Assembly (NCBI GenBank): GCA_043228905.1
Contig: JBHGNT010000017.1
Location: forward strand, 15,872,001 to 15,936,000
Direction: 5' to 3'
DNA length: 64,000 nucleotides
Origin: Azolla caroliniana
Taxonomy: Eukaryota > Polypodiophyta
The position numbers were made by a program, and so were the translations under genes. Positions 35,101-44,401 of the stretch are shown here, one piece after another (position 1 is the first letter of the stretch; each line of letters begins with the position of its first letter). A model generated the notes under the pieces. That model made no database searches. It saw nothing but the letters and a program-made list of their open reading frames with translations, and was not told the origin of the DNA.

Positions 35101-38100
35101 TTTTTGCATTGTTTGCAGAAGCTTGAGTTTCTTGTTAAGGCTGTGTGTCCATCTCTCTAGGGAATATATGCTTTGCTGATGAATGTCACTTGCACATGGT
35201 CAGTATATAGTGCAATTCGTTCAAGATATGATGACATATTAAGAGGGAGTGATAATTTAAGTGCCATACTTAAGACACCACCTAGAAGGTTGAGGTCATA
35301 TGTGTATGCCTTATTCACGCATAGAGACTTTGTACTTCAATGTATGAATACCCCTTTTTAGGAAGAGACACATATCAAGAACACTTGTATACTCTGGTTC
35401 CATAGGTCAAAACTGGCCTCATTATGGACGAATAAAAATTCTAATTCTAATTCTCTTTCCCTGAACCTAATGTGAACAACACACATTCGTATGAAAAATA
35501 GACCTAGTGCTGCATTTAACTAAGTAGCAGTTTCAACTGTTTGAGGGAACTGAAGAGTGCCAAGTTGGCATGACTAAAGGGGGACTAGAATCTTGTTTGA
35601 TGTAATGTAAGAAAAATACAAAGATGTCAATGTCCTAAATAATGAAAATGTCAATCTAATACTTCTCGGGTGAAGTAGATAAGGTGCAGAAAAACAGATG
35701 ACCTTCAATGTGGTGATGGAAATTGATTTTTTAAGATGATGGCTACTGCAGGGAGATTTGCATTGGTATTTGTCTCAGAAAGGCCAATTGGAGCTAGTAA
35801 AAGCTGTTAGATATGCCCTTGACATAGCAAGGTATGTCCATTTTTTTAAACACAGGAGATAATTGTGTCAAATGAAAAAGACAATATTTGTAACGTCCAT
35901 GTTCTTCCTTTTATGATGTACTTGGCTGATCATGTTTCTATTTCAGTTTGTATAATTTGCCAGTATCTAGTTTGCTTGCAGGTGAAACTTTTCCATTCAC
36001 AATGTCATATCTGTTTTATGTCTGCAGGGGATTAAATTATTTGCATGAATGGAAGCCTGAAGCAATTATTCACTCTCAATTGAGACCAAGGTAATGGATA
36101 TTGGGTTTATTTGTCTGTTGTAACTTGTAAATAAAATCTTCGGGAAAATTGTTTTCATCAGAAGTATAAGTTATGAAGTTAAATTATCACATAAAGTTTT
36201 CTTTAGCCTGGTCGTGTATATACAAGGGCAGATCTTCTCTTTTGGACTTGGAATTCAGGAAAACTTGAAACTCTGCTCATGTGTTCCCTATCCCAACAAG
36301 AAAGAACAACTGAAAACTAGCATATATTTACTTTGAAGTGGGGGTTGCTGATTCCATCGATTTGGACAGCATTATATATTCTATTGAGATACTGCTAATT
36401 TGGCAATTTAACATCACTTTGGAGCATATTCTATGACTGCCATAGGTTCTTGTAGAGTATGACTGTGTATCCCTAAAAGTAACGTATATGTTGAAACTGT
36501 ATGGTGAATCCTGATTGCATGAAAAGGTAACGATACCCCATAATTTGGAATCATCAAATTTAGAGAATATCTACTCTGATCTGCCAGGGTAACAACCAGG
36601 TTGGTTGGCTTTGTTTTGGAACACTTCACCCTTTTTTTGTGCTAGAGTTTCTTATTGTTCAAGTCTACCTATCATTCTCTGGTGGAGTTTCAGAACTCAA
36701 ATTAGTGTTTTTAAGTGTGAAGAACTTTACAACTGGACTCAAACATTTCATACATCAGAATCTAATGCTATCTGGACCGACCATATGCCAATGGGGACCA
36801 TTGGTCTTCAGGACTTTCAAACTTGCTGTCCAAATCATCTTGCCCAAGTTAAAGAGTTCCTGAGGAGAAAATAAAAAGGAAAATATAGCTGTGAAATAAT
36901 GTCATAAAAGAAAAGCAAAAATAACATCTGGCGGTGACAGTGCACATGTAGATAGATATGCACAGGGGCCAAATTGCCCAAATGTAGTTTCACCATCATC
37001 ATGTTGCATTGAATGGTCGAGGTTGGGTACCAGATATACTGAAATTGTGAATCAAGATTGCAACCTAGTGCACTACACGATGATCTGGGAGCATCAAAGT
37101 TGATTTGTCCAGGCCACATAAACTAGTTCAGGCATGACTCTAATGTGTCTGGTGCATGGTGCTCGTAACATTAGTGGGCTTTGCCAATACTTATTGTTAA
37201 TTTCTTCTATCCTACCTAAAAAGGTAGGCCACTTGTTGGATAGGGAAACCACTCTGTGTAATTGAGCCGTGTAAAATAAGGTGCCATGTTGCCTACTTTT
37301 AAAGAGAGAGAGAGAGAGGGTAGAGCGAGAGTAATTTATTCTCTTCTCAGTAAGTTGTCAGAAATATACTTCGGGATAGAGTGGGTTGTCTCAAGGTAGC
37401 AGACTTTCACCTTGGTCCGATTCTGAAAGCATCCTCTGAGATACAACCAGATCCAAACAACTCTTCTCGTGCGTATAATCTCATTCTAGTTACAAAATGA
37501 ATGTGTTGGATCAAGAGTTAAAAACTTTCTTTTAAGCGATCTTCATTTTTGTAATGAATGCAGGTCATTATATGGCCCCTGAACGATTATTGGGAAAAGC
37601 ATTTGACAAGAAAGTGGATGTATATTCATTTGGCCTAATTCTGTATCAGGTATACTCTATCAATTTACAATTATTCAAACCTTATTACATACTTGCAAGG
37701 GTTGAAGGAAGGATGGCTCTTATATATGTGCAGATGATTGAGGGCCCTTCGGAATTCTTTTCTCAGACAGAAGAAGAGATGATTAAGTCCGTCTGTCATC
37801 AAGATGAAAGGCCAACTTTCAGAATGAAGGATAAATATTATCCCGACGGTCTGAAAGGGTGAGATAAAATAATATAACTTGATAGTAATAAGACTGTTAA
37901 GTTATTAAGGCATGGCAAAACATGAAGGCACTAACTATTCTTTCTCAGTCATCACATTGAAATGGATTTGTGAAGCAATTCTGCTAAAAACATGAAGATA
38001 AACACTCCCTCGACCATGTTAAATGATTTACTTTAGAGTCTGCCTTAATAAGATATAAGTCAAAATGCAAGCTTGAGAATGAATCATAGTATGGTTTCTT

Positions 38101-38379
38101 GCATGGCAAGAGAACTATCATTTTGAATGTATATGTACTATCAAGAGAGAGAGAGAGAGAGAGAGAGAGATGGTTTCTTGAACAAACAAAAAAAGAGACT
38201 ATTCCAGGTTAATTGAGCAATGCTGGCATAAGAACCCTACAGACCGGCCAGAATTTGGATATATCATTTCTGAGCTTGTGAGAATCAAACCTTTGTGTGT
38301 GAAGCAAAGCTTTTGGAAACGAATGCTGAGGAGTCCAAAGAGGAACACAAGCCTGAGATCTTTAAGCTTCCGGTTCTGA
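32154..38379 (+). CDS. Integrin-linked-kinase-like ankyrin kinase (plant ILK1 group), probable pseudokinase
   Basis: The coding exons are 32154-32528, 33188-33262, 33580-33690, 34210-34289, 34617-34737, 35752-35831, 36028-36090, 36207-36280 (probable), 37564-37649, 37734-37858 and 38208-38379. All have GT/AG borders and matching phases; the total is about 453 aa, against about 480 for Arabidopsis ILK1. The N-terminus has the family motif GRQSSL. Ankyrin repeats follow (about residues 60-140; DDRTALHVASCEGHSDVVEL, then ARDRWGS), then VPEYEV, then a Raf-like kinase domain (HPNIVQFLGAVTQS, YALDIARGLNYLHE, MAPERLLGKAFDKKVDVYSF, CWHKNPTDRPEF). VAVK keeps the ATP-site Lys. The glycine loop is missing its glycines (KLPE-YMIAKW), HRD reads HSQ, and DFG reads SFG in the probable exon 36207-36280. 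Exon 36207-36280 has a weak donor (T|GTGTTC). Related plant ILKs act in stress signalling and some also lack canonical residues. Confidence 0.82.
32630..33110 (+). repeat. Degenerate 60-70 bp tandem repeat in ILK-like intron 1
   Basis: Units of the form TTTTTCTGAAAGAAAACATA, then ACTTCTTC, then CATTCTCATTATT recur at least six times through the first coding intron. They are T/A-rich and non-coding. Confidence 0.65.
34790..34950. mobile_element. Possible MITE end in ILK-like intron 5
   Basis: GGGGCATTTGGTGAAACAAA followed by a GGGTATT...TTTTCCC stretch resembles 45545-45600 in the helicase intron (TGCATTTGGGGAAATATAGA, then GGGATATTTC...TTTTCCC). Both may be ends of one MITE family. No TSD was found here. 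Confidence 0.3.
35245..35455 (+). mobile_element. 5'-truncated LINE 3' end in ILK-like intron 5
   Basis: The segment from AAGTGCCATACTTAAG to ATAAAAATTCTAATTCTAATTC is about 85-90% identical to the reverse complement of 39626-39835. It ends in a short ATTCTA-type tail instead of poly(A), as in RTE-like or related LINEs. The coding part is lost. It sits inside an intron in gene-sense orientation. Confidence 0.82.
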
Positions 38380-38476
38380 CGATTGAGCTTATGACTGCAG
38401 TCAAGCCTCGCTAATTTGTAAACAAATAATGTGCTTTGATATTGAATGTTGTGGACAAGAGACAACTTGTATTATT

Positions 38477-38639
38477 ATTGTGGCTGTGAGAATTGTGTAC
38501 TGTTCTTTTGCAAATATAATGTGAAGAGCTTTTATTTGTATACTTCATCGGTTCCCTCTCTCTATTGTGGCTGTGAGAATTGTGTATTGTTCTTTTGCAA
38601 ATATAATGTGAAAAGCTTTTATTTGTATACTACATTGGT

Positions 38640-38694
<55 letters not shown>
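38477..38694 (+). repeat. 87-bp tandem duplication followed by (TC)24
   Basis: ATTGTGGCTGTGAGAATTGT starts at 38477 and again at 38564 (period 87, about 95% identity). The second copy runs straight into a TC run at 38646-38694. This lies about 100 bp after the ILK-like stop codon and probably forms part of its 3' UTR. Confidence 0.9.
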
Positions 38695-38696
<2 letters not shown>

Positions 38697-39918
38697 AAAA
38701 GCACACAATTATATTAATTGTATGTAAAACCCACTTAGTTACAACACTTCTTAGTCTCCTCTACCTATCATATGCCTATGTAGGGAGAGGGACGTTTTGT
38801 AATGCTATTAAAAAACCTGAATATGCATTTGAGGAAATGATCCCCACATGCTCTAACATCCAAAAATTTCACATGAGAATACCTTTAAGCGTCTTTATAT
38901 AGGCTTTCACCTCATGTCTATTATCAAACGTGAAAGCATTACGTATATTTCAATTGTGTTGTAGACCTCAATAACATAAAAATTGGAATAATATCTCCAT
39001 CTCATCATTTGATCCATTTTAAATATATTGAGAAAAAACCCATTGTTGAGGTCTCAAACAACGGGTTAAAACTTGCCAAATGTTCGATAAGTACTTCCAA
39101 ATGGTACACGCTATAGGACATTTAATGAACCTATGTGTACTATCCTCCAATGGAACGGTGCAAAAGAAACAAGTGCCAAACCCTAGTCCTCGTCTCTTTA
39201 TTCAAGGCTGACAAGATATATAATTTAGATGATGATCTCCACTCCCAACTCAATTGGCACATCATAAAGAAAACATGACATGACTGCTCGATGCAAGAAA
39301 GGAAAGAAAATGGGATGTATATAGGTATGGTAAGGTCATTAATACTACGAGAGTTGCATGATGTTGTGTTGTTGAGCATCATCAAGTTGCCTTGAAGGCG
39401 TCTATGTGGGAGTGTGGAGTATGTGACCTTCTACAAGAAAGTGATGGAACTCGTGGTTCCTTTGGATGGACAAGATCATGAGGCCATGGAGTGTGGTGTG
39501 ATGTTGCACCAAAGATGACTTGGAGCACTTCCAGCCTTCTTCAAGTAGGTGATAGAGCAACCTATGATAGGTTTGCATTGTGGCTACCACAATGCTTAAG
39601 AGTAGGATTAGGAATCATTAAGGATAATTAGAATTAGAATTTTTATTGTCCACAAAGAGGCCAATTTTGACCTATGGGACCAGAATATACATGTGTTCTT
39701 GATATGTGTCTCCTTAAAAAGGGGTATTCATACATTGAAGCACAAAGTCTCTATGCGTGAATAAGGCATACACATATGAGCTCGGCCTTCTAGATGGTGC
39801 CTTAAGTATGGCACTTCCATGATTATTCTCAAGGTGACCAAATGGTCCATGGTGGAGTGTTTTGGTCTAAATCTTGCTTGCCCAAGTGCTCTTTTGCTTG
39901 TACTTTCAGCCCATGTGC

Positions 39919-40335
39919 TTATCTTTTGCTCCATAATAGTGCTATATAATTTAGCAATAGCACCATTATTGTACGATAATTTGATACTTGATTTTTATCT
40001 TCGGCTTTAAATTTTGGTTTAATCCAATTCATAAGCCAATCATTTGGAAAACCTTGTTTTATAGCTTTCTTTATAATTGTCATTATCCAATGAGTATGTG
40101 GCCTTGTCCATTTTAAAAGCTCACTTGAAACGTAAGTTATATCTGTTGCTTTCCCACTCACCATCTGTGTTATTCCCTTATTGACATCATCAATATCGAT
40201 ACATGTATTGCATGGTGTTTCAATGTTCTCAACTATAGGAGCCACACCTTCATGCATATACAGCCTTTGTACATATTCTAGTATGTCTTCATTTGTAAAG
40301 TGACCTTTCACATCTTCTTTCTTACCCTTCCCCAT
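39919..40335 (-). pseudogene. LINE reverse-transcriptase N-terminal remnant
   Basis: The frame contains ITQMVSGKATDITYVSSELL followed by NWIKPKFKAEDKNQVSNYRT and IMVL, the standard entry to LINE reverse transcriptase (K-A-x-D-x-(I/V) ... I-P-x-(F/P)K-(G/A)-x-D). It ends before the FADD-type active site, which is absent. Confidence 0.82.
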
Positions 40336-40670
40336 GCTAATTTTGGTTTGAGCTTAAACAAGTTTTTCTTTTTCATCTCTTGCATTTGGAAATATCTTCT
40401 TTTCTTTCTCCTCACTACTTTGTTACAAGGAAAACTAGACATCTTATGCCCACCAACATGCCTCTTAAAGTATTGATATCTAACCTTAAGGATGATATGC
40501 TTCAATTGTTTGCCAATTTTCTTTAACATCGTTGCTTAGAGAAAAATTTAACAAATGATTCTCCTCTTCATTTGCATACATCTTAGCTTTTTCGTAGCAA
40601 GGTTAGATAATACATCTCTTTTCCTCTTTCACTCAATGGCCTCTATTGACGAAATGTGGAATTGCAAGCT

Positions 40671-41530
40671 CTAAGTACAATGGCTTATGGTTGAGTCCGG
40701 AGATAGAGAATCAACTTTAAACACATTCACCAAGGATAGATCACATGCCGACATTAATGCGTAATCAACCACACTTCCTCCACCCAAGGATGGTAAACAT
40801 GTGAGTACATTTGTCAAGGGGAATGCCTTTATACCATTTAAGATAATCATGTTTGTGCAATTAAGCATATGTATCAAAAGTTTCCCATAATCTGACATGA
40901 CACAATCCTCTTGAATCACGCAACAGACAACTTTCTACTATAGTTTCTTCCAATGTCTCCACATTTTGGAATTTTCCAACTCTTGCATTAAATTCTCCCA
41001 TAATTAACACTTTACTAAGCTTCTCAAATGAAAGTATATCATGACATAATTTTGTAAAAGGATCATCACAATCTAACCCAAACCTACAACAATAGTTTGA
41101 GTCTTTGTAAGGAATGTAACATGCAACTATATAGAGCTTCTCTTTCCCCAAATTAACCTCTATCCATAGTATCTCTTATAGTCATCATACTTGCATACTA
41201 TGATAAAATTGTCGAAGCTCTCATCATGATAGATACATGATATACTGGCATGCCTAATATTCCCTTTGGAGTGAGACCATATCGATTTTATGAGGTAACT
41301 GTCTATCTTAGGTATATGTTTTGCTTCATGGTCCCATGTTTCAACCAAAAATATAATATCCATATCATTGAGTCGTAAACCCTTATCCCATGGATATCCT
41401 CTAAAATCTTTCAATCTTGAAGTATTTATAGTCTCATAGGTCATTGCTTCCAATGCATTTTGATTTGTTTTCCTAGATGCATATGCTTGCCTCCTATGTT
41501 TCATTCTCTTGCATACCTCTAATAACAATA
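40671..41530 (-). pseudogene. LINE endonuclease (APE-type) remnant
   Basis: Three overlapping minus-strand frames (41160-41528, 40861-41151, 40671-40919) together follow the exonuclease-endonuclease-phosphatase fold order: an N-terminal ETWDHE (catalytic Glu), GEFNARVG (the usual GDFN with Asp changed to Glu), and VVDYAL. Frame changes between them show decay. In an active element this domain nicks target DNA for target-primed reverse transcription. Confidence 0.82.
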
Positions 41531-41749
41531 TTATTCTTTCTTTTTTCGATTTTATATTGCTCTTTTACATCTAACACATCCATTGTATTAGAGTGCCATT
41601 GTGTGATTTTTGGTGTTTCTTTTAAGAGAACATCTTTCCACCTTGTCACGATCACATCTTCCTTCCCTTCAATTGTAGATTTTATTTTAGTAAGGCCAAC
41701 CACAAAGTCTTTCATTAGCAAATGCCTCATTTTAGACAACTAAGACCAA

Positions 41750-42950
41750 GATCCTAAGATGGAATACTTACATCTTGGACCTTTAAATTAGGCAAGAGTT
41801 AAGCTTGGAGAGTTAGAGAGAGAGGTTTAAGGAAGCATTAGGCTCTCTAGAAATGAGGAAATCTAGAGGAAATATCCAACAAAGTCAAAAAGTATCCTTC
41901 GTAGTCTTCTTAGTGTTTTGGCCTTCTCAAACACTCTCGTCTTTTTCTTTTCTAGTCACTTCTTCCTTGTCACCTAGGTTACTAAAGTTCTTTGCTATGT
42001 CATTGAAGTGTACGGGTTGATCATGATTGATCATTTATGTATATATCAAAGAGAAGTATGCCAAACACATTCAATTTTCAAGATGAGATCTATCCTAATG
42101 TTCAAGTTAGTAAGGTGCTAATCCACTTTCAAAAGTTTCCACTTTCTCACTACAAATCTTCAATCGTGATAAAAACACTACGTTTTCATTGTCCAATCTT
42201 CAATACAAGGCCGAGTGACAATTTACCAACTCTTTAGTTCATCAACATCATAATGGAAGCTTCCACATGATTTTTGGAATGACCATAATGTTCAAATTCT
42301 AAACTTCTTAATTAGGTGGATGTGATGAACAAGGAAATATGGGGGGCATTATGGGCATAAAAATCAAATCAAAGAATCTTACTTAGTTTGGAGGGGGGCT
42401 ACGTGTCAAGTCAAACCAAATCCTATTGATTTTATGTTAGCTAAATTTAAAACATGAGTAAAGATTTGTTCGATGAATGTGTGTTGTGTGATTTGATTGT
42501 TGATAGAGCTCGATTCTTGACACAACAAAAAATACATAAACGTGTAGTGTATGTAAATAATCATCATTGTCATGCTGGCAATTATGTGATACACATGCAA
42601 CATATTCACCTACGAGACAAAGTCGGGGGCAATTGCATGAATGGAATAGAATGGTTTCTTTCTATGATATCATGACCCCAAGTAATATATCGTCAAGAGG
42701 CCCACACCAGAGGATTGTGAGATGAGAGAACGATTGGAATCGAAAACATGTGTTATGTTGTTGATATGTCTGATACAATGAAGTGAAATGAATGACCTAT
42801 CACACATTCTTCCAAAGATGGTTGCGTCCAATCCAATCGAATGTCTTGCTTTTCCATCACTTAAGTTGCTTCCTTAAGTGTGATGGCTTAAGGACCCTTT
42901 TAATAAGGGCTATAATTTAGAATATATAAGGAAAAATGGTTTATTGTTAA
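41750..42950. other. Intergenic DNA, no supported gene
   Basis: No recognisable coding or RNA feature. Small open frames (42037, 42406, 42454) lack any support. Confidence 0.4.
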
Positions 42951-42955
42951 TAAAT

Positions 42956-43028
42956 GGTCCTATGGCCCAATGGATAAGGCGCTGGTCTACGAAACCAGAG
43001 ATTCCAGGTTCGACCCCTGGTAGGATCG
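42956..43028 (+). tRNA. tRNA-Arg(ACG): tRNA-Arg (anticodon ACG), nuclear
   Basis: The 73-nt cloverleaf is complete. The acceptor stem GGTCCTA pairs with TAGGATC (one G-U). The D stem GCC/GGC encloses an AATGGATAA-type loop. The anticodon stem CTGGT/ACCAG holds the loop CTACGAA, giving anticodon ACG. The T stem CCAGG/CCTGG holds loop TTCGACC, and the discriminator is G. There is no intron and no encoded CCA, as in nuclear genes. The A34 would be edited to inosine to read CGU, CGC and CGA. It stands alone between a LINE and the helicase gene. Confidence 0.97.
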
Positions 43029-43032
43029 TTCC

Positions 43033-43038
43033 TTTTTT
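43033..43038 (+). terminator. Pol III terminator (T6) of tRNA-Arg
   Basis: Six T residues lie four bases after the mature 3' end of the tRNA, a standard RNA polymerase III stop. Confidence 0.88.
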
Positions 43039-43039
43039 A

Positions 43040-44400
43040 CGTGATGAATTTTTGTTCTGTTTCATTCTCGCCTTCTTTTTTAAAGCTTTTTTGCATGGTA
43101 ATCCGGCCATGTTGCATTCTTCCATGTTTGCCTACTATTCTAGGGTTTCCTAGTTCCTATCTAGTACTCTAGGGATTCCCATTTACTATCATCTTGGGTA
43201 TTTCTTACTCTTTTTCTTCAAACTACATGTCTAGCAAATAGGTTAAATGAATGGATAGTGGTTCTACACCCCATCCTCTCGTATTTGAACCTGCTCCAGT
43301 GGGAATAATCTGATCTCATGTTTACAAGTTCTATGTGTATATATATATATATAATATATACATATCACCACATTTTCACATGTTTTTGGGCTGAGTTTCC
43401 GGAACCTTTTATCAATCTCCTACACTCATCTTGCTCTTGTCCAAGCTCATCGTTAATGTACTAATAAACAAGCATGCATGGTACGGTATGCACATGGCAC
43501 TCACCACATCCATTACCATATACACTTCATTCTATGACAATAATGAATAATAAACCATCAGATTTGTGTATATCAAGATTGTTTCTCAAGCCGTATTAAA
43601 ACTGAATCGATTCTGAATGGTGCCGTATAGTAGCATCAATAATCATAGAAAATAGTTCGATACCTACACCTCTCACATTTGCTAACAGCACATTTAAGTC
43701 TACATACAGAAATGCCTATGTTTGGAGGTGAGTTATGTGGCATAATCACAATTCACAAGATGGATCATCCTCCCCATTGCATGCATGTGTAGAAAGAGAC
43801 AGAGGGAAAGGAAAGTCTGATTTTTTTAATTCCTTCAAATAATACTATGAGAAAAATACAACAATATCTCTTCTCCAAAATGCTGGTTATGCATATCGAG
43901 CGCAGACTTGTAAATAAAATAGTTGCTGAACTTTGGCTTTTGCTTCTCTTATAAATTACATCAGAAGGCACCAAAATATTCAAAGAACTTGTGTTGGATG
44001 TATGCCCTTAACAAAGATGCAGATGTGCGCTGAGATCTCATGTTTTTACAGCTCTTTTTTGCACTTGGGAAAAGAAACCTTATGCATATCCCATGTATCA
44101 TGTAACATCACACTTTCCAAGTCACCAACCTACATCATCAACAGATTCACATTCAGTCTCCACAGAATTATCGAATGTATTTAACAAGAGTTTGTTTTCT
44201 TGTGATGATCATCAACATCTTCAAACAAAACAAGAAATTCTGTTTAAAAAGAGAACATTTTTAATTTGTGGGTTGACTTGGTATATTGATATATAGCAAG
44301 TCAACAACATTATGTGTAATATGTACCTTCTTCACAAACCCGATATGCACATGTTGTGTATCATGTCGATGCCTTTTTCTTGATATCAGTTTATATGAAT
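43040..44400. other. Intergenic DNA between tRNA-Arg and the helicase 3' end
   Basis: No gene is supported. The part next to 44402 is presumably 3' UTR of the minus-strand helicase. A (TA)n stretch lies at about 43340-43360. Confidence 0.4.
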
Positions 44401-44401
44401 C

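Larger units (their letters stand above)
39626..41745 (-). mobile_element. LINE (non-LTR retrotransposon), defective
   Basis: Read on the minus strand from 41745, there is an ORF1-like tail (EKRKNNIVIRGMQENE), then the apurinic endonuclease (DIIFLVETWDHEAKHIP; GEFNARVG in place of GDFNAR; GGSVVDYAL in place of S-DY), then a spacer and the entrance to reverse transcriptase (WLMNWIKPKFKAEDKNQVSN, YRTIM). At about 39925 the coding sequence stops and the element's 3' end begins, finishing in a TTCTAATTCTAATT tail at 39626. The catalytic reverse transcriptase is deleted and several frameshifts are present. Confidence 0.87.

Noticed and set aside
36605-36874. Two overlapping frames (QNLMLSGP...) considered as the missing kinase exon
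   Set aside because: The reading phase does not fit the flanking exons and there is no FG motif; 36207-36280 fits better.
42910-43153. Short frames across the tRNA-Arg gene on both strands
   Set aside because: They overlap a complete tRNA cloverleaf with a Pol III terminator.
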